Below are positions 44,195-53,583 of a stretch of 64,000 nucleotides of DNA, one piece after another. Under the pieces are notes generated by a model that saw only the letters and a program-made list of their open reading frames with translations, did no database searches and was not told the DNA's origin. The number at the start of each line of letters is the position of its first letter. Position 1 is the stretch's first letter. The position numbers and the translations under genes are program-made. Origin of the DNA: Pseudomonas brassicacearum (GTDB lineage: Bacteria > Pseudomonadota > Gammaproteobacteria > Pseudomonadales > Pseudomonadaceae); contig NZ_CP045701.2 in the NCBI RefSeq assembly GCF_009601685.2, positions 3,038,001 to 3,102,000 on the forward strand. The letters are read 5' to 3'.

Positions 44195-44575
44195 TCAATC
44201 CTCGGCCTGGAGCACCGCCATCGCACTGGGGTGCAGGCAGTAGCTTTTATCCGGGTTGAGGGTGACGACACCCTCGCTGCACAGGCGCTTCAAGACCTCG
44301 CGCACGCTGAGAAAGGACAATGGAATGTCCAGTCCCAACAACTGGCTGTGCACCCCGCGCACGCCCAGGCTGCGGTTGTCGCGGGCGGCCTTGAGCAGCG
44401 CGTCGATGACTTTGAGTCGAATCAGGCTGGTCCTGAGCCCGAAGCTCTTGAGCAAGCGCCTGATGTGATCATTGCCGCCTCGCTCGGCCGGCCTGTCGAA
44501 TACACGGTGGGGGGCGCTCAGCGAGACGCCGGTCGCCCTTGGCTTGCCCTCCATGGGCAGTTGCGCGTTACGCAT
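44195..44575 (-). CDS. Fur-like winged-helix protein lacking a metal-binding dimer domain
   Basis: 126 aa. Residues 38-115 follow the Fur DNA-binding pattern: FGLRTSLIRLKVIDALL, then VHSQLLGLDIPLSFLSVREV and LKRLCSEGVVTLN. Canonical Fur continues with a metal-binding dimerisation domain containing HHDH- and CxxC-type ligands, absent here. An N-terminal tail of about 35 residues is unrelated. AAGGAG is 8 nt upstream of the ATG. Its closeness to pvdQ and a FecR protein suggests a role in iron-dependent control, but that is an inference. Confidence 0.7.
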   Translation of the reverse strand: MRNAQLPMEGKPRATGVSLSAPHRVFDRPAERGGNDHIRRLLKSFGLRTSLIRLKVIDALLKAARDNRSLGVRGVHSQLLGLDIPLSFLSVREVLKRLCSEGVVTLNPDKSYCLHPSAMAVLQAED

Positions 44576-44721
44576 GCAAAAACTCCTTACCAGCCTGATC
44601 AGAAAAGGTCACGGATACTCTCCTGTAATAGGACGAACGAGGACGCTCAATCATGAGGGCCATGATGTGAAAAAATTGCCCTTGCTGCGTAAAACCCCCG
44701 GGTTCAAAAGGCTGCCAACCA

Positions 44722-44745
44722 TTAATTTTTTTTCATCCGGTTCGT
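44722..44745 (+). promoter_or_regulatory. Weak candidate iron-starvation (PvdS) box before pvdQ
   Basis: TTAAT, 16 nt, then CGT resembles the PvdS-dependent consensus TAAAT-N16/17-CGT with one mismatch. It is on the correct strand about 120 nt before the start of pvdQ. Weak evidence taken alone. Confidence 0.3.
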
Positions 44746-44865
44746 TTTCAAGGTAGGCACATTCCGGTTCAGCACGCGGCATGTGATGTCCCAGGCCTGC
44801 CGGGTGTTCGTCTTCTTTCGCACCGGTAGCCGTCCTGGTTTCTGAAGTTTTCATCAGGAGTGAAC

Positions 44866-47220
44866 GTGAGAATGTCCGGGCAGTTATCGAGGATTGGCCT
44901 CGCAGGCGCTTTTCTGGGGATCGCCCTCGGGTTCAGTCCCGTGGTCAACGCGCAAGACGAGGGGCAACAGGCCAGTGCCGAAATCCGTCGCACCCGTTTT
45001 GGCGTACCGCATATCCGGGCGCAGGATGAACGTGGGCTGGGTTATGGCATCGGCTACGCCTATGCCCAGGACAACCTGTGCCTGCTGGCCAATGAGATCG
45101 TCACGGTCAACGCCCAGCGCTCGCGCTATTTCGGGCCGGAGCAGGTCACGATCGAGCAGCGGGAGAACCGCGTCAGCGATCTGTTCTTCAGTTGGCTCAA
45201 TACACCACAAGCGGTTTCCGGTTTCTGGCAGGCCCAGACGCCTCAAGTGCAGCAACTGGTCGAAGGCTACGTGGCGGGTTACAACCGTGCGCTGGTCGAA
45301 CGCCAGGCCAAAGGCCTGCCCGAACAATGTGCCAGCCAGTGGGTGCGGCCGATCACAGCGCTGGACCTGGTCAAGTTGACCCGCCGGCTATTGGTGGAAG
45401 GCGGCGTCGGCCAGTTCGCCGAGGCCCTGGCCGGCGCGCAACCACCCCAGGCGAGCGCGCTCGCGGGGGCTCCGGTCGGCGGTTTCGCGGCCGCCGCAAC
45501 CCGGCAGCGGCGTTTTGCCCTGGAGCGCGGCAGCAATGCGCTGGCCATCGGCAGCGAGCGCTCGTTCAACGGCCGTGGGATGTTGCTGGCGAACCCGCAT
45601 TTTCCGTGGCTGGGCGGCATGCGTTTCTACCAGATGCACCTGACCATTCCCGGCAAGCTGGACGTCATGGGTGCGGCGCTGCCAGGCCTGCCGATGATCA
45701 ACATCGGTTTCAGCCAGCACTTGGCCTGGACCCACACCGTCGACAGCTCAAAACATTTCACCCTGTACCGCCTGCAACTCGACCCGAAGGACCCGACCCG
45801 CTATCTGCTCGACGGCAAGTCAGTGCCGATGAGTCAGCAGACGGTCGCGGTGGACATCAAGCAACCCGACGGCCAGGTGCAGACGATTTCCCGAGTGGTC
45901 TATGGCTCGCAGTTCGGCCCGATCGTGCAATGGCCCGGTCGGCTGGACTGGGATAGCCGGTTCGCCTACAGCCTGCGGGACGCGAACCTGGAAAACGATC
46001 GCGTGCTGGCCCAGTGGTACGCCATGAACAGGGCGGTCACGCTCAAGGATCTGCAGGACGCCGTCCATCAGATCCAGGGCATTCCCTGGGTCAATACCCT
46101 GGCGGTGGACGACCAGGGGCAAAGCCTCTACATGAACGTGTCGGTGGTGCCGAACGTCGACGCCGACAAACTGGCCCGGTGCAGCGACCCCCGGGCCGGG
46201 TTGCGACTGATCGTGCTGGATGGCACTCGCAGCGAATGTGCCTGGGGTATCGATCCCAAGGCCGTGCAAAAAGGCATCTATGCCGCCGACAGGCTTCCGC
46301 AGCTGCTGCGCCGCGATTATGTGCAGAACTCCAACGATTCGGCCTGGATGGTCAACCCTTCGCAGCCGCTGTCCGGTTACTCCCCGGTGATCAGCCAGCA
46401 AGGCCAGCCCCTGGGACTGCGGGCGCGTTTTGCGCTGGAGCGGATGGGCCAGTTGGCTAAAGACGGGCCGGTGAAGGTGAAGGATTTGCAGCGCATGGTC
46501 ATGGACGATCAGGTTTACCTGGCTGACCAGGTAATGCCGGACCTGCTCGGCGTTTGCGCCGGTGACCTGGGGGCCGATGCTTCGACATTGGGCCAGGCGT
46601 GTGCCAGCCTCAAGGCCTGGGATCGCAAGGCCGGCCTGAACAGCGGCCTGGGGTTCGTGCATTTCCAGCACATCATGGACCGATTGCAGGCGGTGCCTGA
46701 TTCATGGCGCGTCGCGTTCGATCCCAAAGACCCGCAACACACCCCGCGTGGCCTGGCGATCGAGCGATCGCCGGTGCTTAAGGCCGTGCGCGAAGCCATG
46801 CTGGCCTCGGTGAAGACGGTAAAGGCCGCCGGGCTGTCGAAGGACACTCAATGGCAAGACATCCAAGTGGCCAGCCGCGGCAGCCGACAGACCCCGATCC
46901 ACGGCGGCCCCGGGGAGCTGGGCATCTACAATGCGATCCAGAGCGTACCGGGGGCGAACGGCAAGCGGGAGGTGGTTAGCGGGACCAGCTATCTGCAAGT
47001 GGTGACGTTTGACGATAAAGGGCCGCAGGCCCAGGGATTGTTGGCATTCTCCCTCTCCAGCGACCCTGCGTCGCCATATTCGACGGACCAGACTCAGGCC
47101 TTTTCGCAGAAGCAGTGGAGTGTGCTGCCATTCACTGAACAGCAGATCAAGGCCGATCCGCACTATCAGGCGCTGACTATCCGCGAGCGTGACGAGACGG
47201 GCAGGGTGGCGACGCAATAG
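44866..47220 (+). CDS. pvdQ: Pyoverdine precursor / acyl-homoserine lactone acylase PvdQ
   Basis: 784 aa, Ntn-hydrolase of the penicillin acylase family with a signal peptide (cleavage near PVVNAQ). The precursor self-cleaves before the nucleophile serine in ALERGSNALAIG (S223), close to S217 in P. aeruginosa PvdQ. Further matching stretches are MLLANPHFPW, MRFYQMHLTIPG, WTHTVDSSKHFTLY and DFVQNSNDSAW-like RDYVQNSNDSAW. In the periplasm PvdQ removes the myristoyl group from ferribactin during pyoverdine maturation and also hydrolyses long-chain AHLs. The GTG at 44866 has AGGAG 5 nt upstream; ATG at 44872 and GTG at 44860 are alternatives. Confidence 0.93.
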   Translation: MRMSGQLSRIGLAGAFLGIALGFSPVVNAQDEGQQASAEIRRTRFGVPHIRAQDERGLGYGIGYAYAQDNLCLLANEIVTVNAQRSRYFGPEQVTIEQRENRVSDLFFSWLNTPQAVSGFWQAQTPQVQQLVEGYVAGYNRALVERQAKGLPEQCASQWVRPITALDLVKLTRRLLVEGGVGQFAEALAGAQPPQASALAGAPVGGFAAAATRQRRFALERGSNALAIGSERSFNGRGMLLANPHFPWLGGMRFYQMHLTIPGKLDVMGAALPGLPMINIGFSQHLAWTHTVDSSKHFTLYRLQLDPKDPTRYLLDGKSVPMSQQTVAVDIKQPDGQVQTISRVVYGSQFGPIVQWPGRLDWDSRFAYSLRDANLENDRVLAQWYAMNRAVTLKDLQDAVHQIQGIPWVNTLAVDDQGQSLYMNVSVVPNVDADKLARCSDPRAGLRLIVLDGTRSECAWGIDPKAVQKGIYAADRLPQLLRRDYVQNSNDSAWMVNPSQPLSGYSPVISQQGQPLGLRARFALERMGQLAKDGPVKVKDLQRMVMDDQVYLADQVMPDLLGVCAGDLGADASTLGQACASLKAWDRKAGLNSGLGFVHFQHIMDRLQAVPDSWRVAFDPKDPQHTPRGLAIERSPVLKAVREAMLASVKTVKAAGLSKDTQWQDIQVASRGSRQTPIHGGPGELGIYNAIQSVPGANGKREVVSGTSYLQVVTFDDKGPQAQGLLAFSLSSDPASPYSTDQTQAFSQKQWSVLPFTEQQIKADPHYQALTIRERDETGRVATQ

Positions 47221-47264
47221 TCGCTGTTGTGTGGTCACATTCAAACTGGATGTAGACTGATCCA

Positions 47265-47297
47265 CCGCTATCGCGAGCAAGCTTTGCTCCCACAGGG
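47265..47297. repeat. Single REP element
   Basis: One arm of the REP family (CCGCTATCGCGAGCAAGC, then TTGCTCCCACAGGG) with no inverted partner nearby. It lies between the convergent pvdQ and FecR genes. Confidence 0.65.
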
Positions 47298-47357
47298 GAT
47301 TTCTGGTGGCCGGGAAATCGCAGGCTGGCGCCGATCCAAACTGTGGAAGCAAAGTTT

Positions 47358-48359
47358 TCAGTCAGTGGCCGGCCGTTGCCCGATGGAATTGAGGACCGGG
47401 TTACCGTCCTTGTTCTGGGTCAGGTAGACCGGCAAGACTTTGGGCAGCGAAGGCACCAGGTTGTGCACTTCGCTGATATTGTAGACGCCACCGATGCGCA
47501 AGCCACCGGTGCTGTTGTCGGCCAGCATGACGGGCCGGTCGAGGTAGCGGTTGATCAGCGGCAGTGCATCGCTCAGGGCGAGGTTATCCAGCACCAGCTT
47601 GCCGTTGCGCCACGCCAGCGAACTGTCGTTGGGGTCTGTCTCACGAACTTGTGGTTGGTGGTCGCCCGCCTTGTAGCTGGCCTGCATGCCCGGGGAAAGC
47701 GGCAGGCCGTCACCGGTGAGTGCCTGGTTGCTGGTCACCCGCACCGAACCTTCCAGTAGCGTCACCCGTACCTGGTCCTGGTACATCCAGACGTTGAAGC
47801 GTGTGCCGGTCACGCGCACCTGGCCTTGGCCGGCCCGAACCACAAACGGATGCTGTTTGTCATGGCTGACGTCAAAAAACACTTCGCCCTTTTTCAGCGT
47901 CACCCGGCGTTCGTTTTTGTAGTTGGCATATACCAGCTCACTGCCCAGGTTGAGTTCTACCTGGCTACCGTCGCCCAGGGTGACATGGCGAACGCTGGCG
48001 CCGGCTTCGAAGCGCTGGTAGGAATTGGCAATCCAGCCCAGGTTCCAGCCGGTATAAGCGGCAAGGGGCATGCCCACCACGACCACCGCAGCGGCGACCG
48101 CCATCCGGCTCCAGCGCGACCGGTGGCGGGGCACTGGAGCGGCCGGCGCCGACTCGACGCGCGGCAGATGATCGGCAACAGACCAGATCTCCAGCATGGC
48201 TTCATATTCGAAAGCATGCAGGGGATCGGCATCGTGCCACTGCTTGAACGCCTGCCGTTCTGCATCGGTGCAGTCGACGGCATGCAAGCGCATGCACCAA
48301 TGGGCAGCGGCATCGGTAATGGCGTCGTATTCGGCTTCCGAGAGGGTATGTTCGGTCAT
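47358..48359 (-). CDS. FecR-family anti-sigma regulator, probably FpvR
   Basis: 333 aa, almost the same length as FpvR of P. aeruginosa. The N-terminal DUF4880/FecR cytoplasmic region (WCMRLHAVDCTDAERQAFKQ) precedes one transmembrane helix (MAVAAAVVVVGMPLAAYTGW) and a periplasmic FecR domain (LGDGSQVELNLGSELVYAN, GTRFNVWMYQD). Such proteins sense an outer-membrane siderophore receptor and hold an ECF sigma factor. No sigma factor or receptor gene adjoins it. In P. aeruginosa, pvdQ and fpvR lie close together with pvdA and fpvI between them, so the pairing here supports FpvR identity, which would restrain PvdS and FpvI. Confidence 0.87.
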   Translation of the reverse strand: MTEHTLSEAEYDAITDAAAHWCMRLHAVDCTDAERQAFKQWHDADPLHAFEYEAMLEIWSVADHLPRVESAPAAPVPRHRSRWSRMAVAAAVVVVGMPLAAYTGWNLGWIANSYQRFEAGASVRHVTLGDGSQVELNLGSELVYANYKNERRVTLKKGEVFFDVSHDKQHPFVVRAGQGQVRVTGTRFNVWMYQDQVRVTLLEGSVRVTSNQALTGDGLPLSPGMQASYKAGDHQPQVRETDPNDSSLAWRNGKLVLDNLALSDALPLINRYLDRPVMLADNSTGGLRIGGVYNISEVHNLVPSLPKVLPVYLTQNKDGNPVLNSIGQRPATD

Positions 48360-48533
48360 TGACTGTTCCTGGTTTGCCGCATTCTAACCTCCGGCATGAG
48401 CTGCCGAGAACAGCCGTCATGGCGTTTACGCATCAATGAACCTGTTTTTTCCTCAAAGATTCGTCATAGCCTACCGTCGCATACCTTGCGTGAAAAAAAG
48501 ATCAACCACTCAAACCGTTCACGGCCCGGCAAT

Positions 48534-51500
48534 CTACCGGGACAGGCTGGGGTCGAGTTGGCGTCCCAATTCACAAATCAAGAGCGTGATCGAGTCGGCG
48601 TTGCGAAGTATGACGTCGATGCGCTTGTCCGGCAAAATCGGATCGAGGAAATCATCGCGCGCATTATCCATGGTCCTGGCGCCGGTTATCTTCAGGATTT
48701 CCCGGGTGGTTTCCTTGTATCCAGGCAACAGCTCCAGCTTCTTGTAGGTGCTATCCGTACTGTCCAACTGCGTGAACAGTTTTGATTTTGGTGTGGTCAA
48801 TGAAAGCCCGTTGAGTTGCAGGTTTTTTTGCTTGTCATATTGCGCTCGGCCTAAATAAGTCGCGGTGGAAATCAAGTCGAGGAACGGCAGCGCCGCGTCC
48901 AAGTAAACAATATCCAGGGTATTGAACAACTGGTGGGAGATTTCATGAATGAATGTCGCACCCTGGGCGTGGGCGTCGACATTAAAGGTTTCAGGTACGA
49001 CGGTTCTATACCAGTCCAAGCCCGGATCGAAGAAAAACTGCGTGAGGTAGATTCTGCCGTTGGCCGCAGGTTCGAGCACGAAAGCGGTCGCTCTGTCTTC
49101 AAGGTATTTGAGGTTGCCGATCACAATGCGCTCGGCATTTTGCAGTTCCCAGGTGGGGTCTGCCAATGTCTGGCATATGGGTGTGATTGCCGCTTCTATC
49201 TTGCTGATGAGGCGGGCATCAATGTGGCTGACACCAAAAAACGTTTTAAGGATGCCATCCAATCGAGCACCCACCAGTCCCTGGCGTTTGAATTGATCAA
49301 GATTGCAAAGGGTATTGAACGAGTAGAACCGTGCGGTCTCAAGCGCTTGCACAATCATGTTTGCCCGGTGCGGATATTTCCTGCGTATCTGCGCCATGCC
49401 CCGCGCTTCGATATTCAGTGAGCCCTTGGCCTTGAAGTCGCTATAGGTGATGGCCATTTTCGAACCTGCTTTGCCAAAGCGTATGGTTTGGCGTTGCGGA
49501 TCAAGTTCCCATGTCCGACCATCAGGCGACTGTTTCAATAACGGTCCCTCTGCGTGCTCATGCACGATTCGCCAGGTTTGGCCGGCTTGCGCCACTTGGA
49601 AGACTTTGCCGGCAAGGGGGACATAGAGCTTGCCGGTTTCCAGTGCCTTATAGGTTCCGTCGATCAGGTCTTTTTGCAGGCCCGACAGGCTGACACCCCT
49701 GGCCTCGAAGACGTTCAGGTCGGTACGGATCTGGGCGGTGGACGCGATGTCCTTCCAGCGATTTGCCAACGTGGCAGGTTGCGAGGGGGGCTCGATGGGG
49801 TAGAGAAGACCGAATGTATCTTCACGATTCATCAGGCCCAACGACACCATTTCTGCGGCACCGGCGATAAAGTCGTACAGGCCTGTTTTCCAGTCGTGCT
49901 GCTGCAGGGCTTCAGATGAGGCCTTGAAGTCCTGGTAGCTTTCCCAAAGCGTTTCGATAAAGGTCAGTTTGCCCGCCAACTGCTTCTCGACCAACTTGAC
50001 GCCGGAGCTGAACAGGCGCAGGACCGTTCCCCAGTCAACCTGACGGTTTTCCTTTGTTTGTGTGGTCAGCATGTCGGCTAGCAACGCCGCATTGTCGTCG
50101 AACAATGTGTCGAACAGGTTGGCCTGGATCGGGTTCGAGGCCAGGGTGATTTCCGACCGCTGTCCGAGCGTTGCGGCGAACAGGTTTCTGAACGTGGCCT
50201 GCTGGTTCTCGGGAAGCCGGCGAATCAGCAGGTCCTGAAGCTTTCCTGGCGTATTGAATGCGGCAACGACGCTTTCTTCATCCTTGAGCTCGGTGAAGTG
50301 AAGCCCTTCATGGTAGGGCGAATACAGGACTTGAGGGCTTGTTGCATCGACGCTCGAACCGATCAGGTAAAGCCCCAGCGCTTTGACCGGTGTTGCGCCG
50401 CCGGTCTTGATCAACTCCAGGGGACGAATACACGCGTCGGCACCGTCGACCGCTTTGCGAGCGACGGCGTCGGGCATGTCCACCACTTGACGGATCAAGT
50501 CAAAGGCCAGGGGGGAAAGGTATTGCTGCAGATAGCGTGCGTGGGCGTATTGCAGCAGTTGCCAGGGCATTTGTTGGCCAAAGGCGGTTTTTCTTTGTTG
50601 GGCATGCGCGGTGCTACCGGACAGCGTTTGCACAACATGTTTTTTATAGACGGTCGAGATATCCAATGAAGACAGCATCTGCCTGACAGCAGTCTCGTTA
50701 AGGCCGTCCGGCAGTTTCTGCGTGGACGTGGAAGATACCTTGAATCCGTTGCGGGTCACTTCGATGTGATTTAGCGCAAAGTCGGTCAGTGAACTGGCCG
50801 GTCCCACTATGGCGAGGTTCGGCGTGATCTGGATGGTGTCGGGGTCCAGGTTCGTGGCAGCGAAGCGGGCGTTCAGCAGTGCCTTGAGTTTATTGCGCGC
50901 ATAGGTGGACAGTGGCTCTATACCGTCCAGATAGTCCTTGCCATCGGCCACGCTGTTTTTATATTGCTCCAGCAATTCAATGTGCAGGCGCTGATCGTCA
51001 AGCGCAGCTGTGCCGAGCCAGGCGGGAAGTTTCTGTTGCCATTTATGGGTCCGGGCAATGTGGGTGGCGCGCTTGAGGTTGGTGGGAGCGCCTTTGTTCA
51101 ACAATGCCTGAAGGCTTTTTAATAATGCTTTGCCGGTCAGTTGCCAATTCCCGGCTTTTAACGTGCTCAGATAAGCATGCTCGGCCTCAAAGTGCCTGAT
51201 GAATGAACTCATCCGATTCACCAGCACGTTGTCTTCGATCAGTTCATATGCCTTGAGTTGATAGTGCCCATGAGGCTTGCGCTGGGCCGGCGTGAGGTTG
51301 GCGAGCAAACCAAAGCGTTTTCGCGAATCGAGCAGGTGTCGATTCAATTGCTGGGTGGCCACTTCCACGGACGCAAAAGCCTGCAAGCCATCGGCGGGTG
51401 TCCAGAGGATTGCCATGCCCGAATAGGGCGTATCGAGCCCTCCACGCTCGGTTAATAGAAAGCAGTTGGCAAGGGGCAGATGAGTCGTGCGACGCTCTTC

Positions 51501-53351
51501 GCTGCAGGTCAGTGTCAGCGAATAGACATCCGGCCGGAACCCCCTGACCCCGAGACGTTGTGAACGGTCCGGGTGCTCTGAATCGTAGGCAAAAACGGTT
51601 CTGATCAGGTCATTGGCCGTCGACGGCAGGCTCGCGCCAAGCTCGCGAAGTTCGGCCTCGGCGCGTATCCCCACGGAAAAGACATTGGTCAGCTCAGGCA
51701 GCAATTGCCAGAGCCCATTGTGCAGTGAAGTGCTGTGGGATGTCGGCAACCGGGTAAAGAGGCCATCAAAAGCCGCTTCGACATCGGTATAGCTCTTGAC
51801 CTTTCTTTGCAGTTGATCGGCCATGAAATTGGACGGGCGCAGGCCGCCATGAAAGGCAGGATGAGTCCCCCAATGTCCTGCGGTTGGCGGGCTCAGCAGC
51901 CTTTTGTTGATGAGGGCGCGTATATCCAACGCCTTGTCGATGAGCGGATGGATGTCGACATCGCCCTGGCGAGACATTTCCAGTGCGTAATGGAGGTTAT
52001 TCTTCTGTTTTTCGATGATTGCACTCGCCAGGGATTCGGACACCGGTAAATCCAGCGGCTTGCCCGAGATCTGTGGTTCGTCAAAGCGTAGGAAACGGTT
52101 GCGCTCTTCCAGGCTCAGGAGGCTATAGAGTGCCTCCTTTTGCGCGGTGCTTGCGGGGTTGCCGAGCAGTGCTGCCTTGAAACCCTGATGGTTGTCTATC
52201 TTCTGAAGGCCATGAATGGGGGTATAGAGATAGTTTCCTTTGGCGCTGATCATCAAGGAACCTGCAAGTTCTACGAAGTGCGGTTCATATTCCCAGAAGC
52301 GAATCGTTTCGATGAACAGCAGCGTCTCGTCTCGGCGGGAGGGTCTGAACAGTCGGAGCAACTCACGACTCTGTGCGTCCGTCAGTTGGCCTTTTTCCCG
52401 CTCGACCAGGATGCTTGCCCAGAGTCCATCGTGGATGACTTGGGACAGCAATTTTCGTCGAGACATATAGAAGGGGGTCGTCATGCTCTCCCAGAAGGCT
52501 TCGATGCGACCGATAAATGTCGGAATCAGTTTCCTGGCAATGTCCTTTATGATTTTTTCCCATTGCTGCGGGGTATAGGACGATGCGGGTGTGCCCGGGT
52601 GAGTCAGATCGATGTCATGTCCGGCAGGCCAACCCTGGTGATGGAAGTAGCCCAGGATGGCGTCGCTCAGTGCAATGCTTTCGGTCACCTGGATTGCCTT
52701 TGGATCTCCCAGGCCAGTCCCCTTGTTGAATGCCACGCGGATCTGTCGATGATCCAGGTTCGGTAGCGCCTCGTTCAATGCCCGGTCAAGCATCGATCTT
52801 AACGAGGGCAGTTTGATCAGCTCATTCACCATGACCAGGGCATTGAGGTTCTGGGCGTTCTCGATGGATTCGAGCTGGGTCTTGAAAACATCCTCTTCGA
52901 TCAGTTGCCGGGTCTGTCTGATGTCGGTGGTGCTGTTCAGTTCGCTGCGCTGGGAAAGCGACAAGAGACGAAACAGGTCGTCGCGTTGCGCCGTGTCCTG
53001 GCGCATCTGGTTAATCCCTTCTTCGAGGGCTGACCGGTTGTTGAATTTTTTGATTCCACCCGTCGGCGTGTAGAGGTATGCGGGGTGGGTGCTTGTTTCG
53101 CGGCTGTTTGACGAGGCGCTGAGGGCAAAGCAGCCGGCCAGTGCAATGGGCGGTTTTTCATCGGCTTGCAGCAGAATGGTTTCGGCGAACATGGGCGGCG
53201 TCTGCGCTGCGCGCTGGGTGTGGTTGGGCAGGGCAATGTGCTGCAACCAGTCGAGGTCTGCCTGCGTCAAGTCGTGGGTGGCGGTCAATTCGTCCAGGCG
53301 ATGGGCGTGCAATACCTCGGGAAATAAAAGCGGCGTGGTTTCAGTGAGCAT
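48534..53351 (-). CDS. Large dermonecrotic-toxin-like protein with C-terminal aspzincin-like protease motif
   Basis: 1605 aa. The long N-terminal and central part resembles the DUF6543/dermonecrotic toxin domain proteins of Pseudomonas, with repeated segments such as YLYTPTGGIKKF, YLYTPIHGLQKI and YSPYHEGLHFTELK. Residues 1469-1483 read HEISHQLFNTLDIVY: an HExxH zinc site followed by T-x-D-x-x-Y, close to the GTxDxxYG motif of M35 aspzincins, with D1480 as possible third ligand. No signal peptide is seen, and no immunity, VgrG, PAAR or T3SS gene is adjacent. The ATG at 53351 (MLTETTP) is chosen over an unsupported longer frame. A toxic or effector role is inferred. Confidence 0.8.
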   Translation of the reverse strand: MLTETTPLLFPEVLHAHRLDELTATHDLTQADLDWLQHIALPNHTQRAAQTPPMFAETILLQADEKPPIALAGCFALSASSNSRETSTHPAYLYTPTGGIKKFNNRSALEEGINQMRQDTAQRDDLFRLLSLSQRSELNSTTDIRQTRQLIEEDVFKTQLESIENAQNLNALVMVNELIKLPSLRSMLDRALNEALPNLDHRQIRVAFNKGTGLGDPKAIQVTESIALSDAILGYFHHQGWPAGHDIDLTHPGTPASSYTPQQWEKIIKDIARKLIPTFIGRIEAFWESMTTPFYMSRRKLLSQVIHDGLWASILVEREKGQLTDAQSRELLRLFRPSRRDETLLFIETIRFWEYEPHFVELAGSLMISAKGNYLYTPIHGLQKIDNHQGFKAALLGNPASTAQKEALYSLLSLEERNRFLRFDEPQISGKPLDLPVSESLASAIIEKQKNNLHYALEMSRQGDVDIHPLIDKALDIRALINKRLLSPPTAGHWGTHPAFHGGLRPSNFMADQLQRKVKSYTDVEAAFDGLFTRLPTSHSTSLHNGLWQLLPELTNVFSVGIRAEAELRELGASLPSTANDLIRTVFAYDSEHPDRSQRLGVRGFRPDVYSLTLTCSEERRTTHLPLANCFLLTERGGLDTPYSGMAILWTPADGLQAFASVEVATQQLNRHLLDSRKRFGLLANLTPAQRKPHGHYQLKAYELIEDNVLVNRMSSFIRHFEAEHAYLSTLKAGNWQLTGKALLKSLQALLNKGAPTNLKRATHIARTHKWQQKLPAWLGTAALDDQRLHIELLEQYKNSVADGKDYLDGIEPLSTYARNKLKALLNARFAATNLDPDTIQITPNLAIVGPASSLTDFALNHIEVTRNGFKVSSTSTQKLPDGLNETAVRQMLSSLDISTVYKKHVVQTLSGSTAHAQQRKTAFGQQMPWQLLQYAHARYLQQYLSPLAFDLIRQVVDMPDAVARKAVDGADACIRPLELIKTGGATPVKALGLYLIGSSVDATSPQVLYSPYHEGLHFTELKDEESVVAAFNTPGKLQDLLIRRLPENQQATFRNLFAATLGQRSEITLASNPIQANLFDTLFDDNAALLADMLTTQTKENRQVDWGTVLRLFSSGVKLVEKQLAGKLTFIETLWESYQDFKASSEALQQHDWKTGLYDFIAGAAEMVSLGLMNREDTFGLLYPIEPPSQPATLANRWKDIASTAQIRTDLNVFEARGVSLSGLQKDLIDGTYKALETGKLYVPLAGKVFQVAQAGQTWRIVHEHAEGPLLKQSPDGRTWELDPQRQTIRFGKAGSKMAITYSDFKAKGSLNIEARGMAQIRRKYPHRANMIVQALETARFYSFNTLCNLDQFKRQGLVGARLDGILKTFFGVSHIDARLISKIEAAITPICQTLADPTWELQNAERIVIGNLKYLEDRATAFVLEPAANGRIYLTQFFFDPGLDWYRTVVPETFNVDAHAQGATFIHEISHQLFNTLDIVYLDAALPFLDLISTATYLGRAQYDKQKNLQLNGLSLTTPKSKLFTQLDSTDSTYKKLELLPGYKETTREILKITGARTMDNARDDFLDPILPDKRIDVILRNADSITLLICELGRQLDPSLSR

Positions 53352-53583
53352 CGTTGCTTCTCGATCAAGGCGCCTCAAAGCGGCGCGAACGTGGAGGAGC
53401 CGCCAGACTAGGCAACGATGGCTGAGCAAAGGTGGTACATAGTTACCGCACGCTGGTTTCTGACCTGTCAGGCAGGGCAGGCGCCGTGGCAAGGATTGAC
53501 AGTGCGCGCCTGAAACGGTGTTTAATCACCCGGCGGGTCCTTTTACGCTGTTGCTACCTCCAACAATCATTCTGGAGCTTCAG
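53352..53583. other. Divergent intergenic region between toxin-like and Ldh genes
   Basis: 232 bp between two genes reading apart. It should carry both promoters. A GC-rich inverted segment (GCGGCGCG...CGCCGC) is visible near 53376-53405. No gene is supported. Confidence 0.35.
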
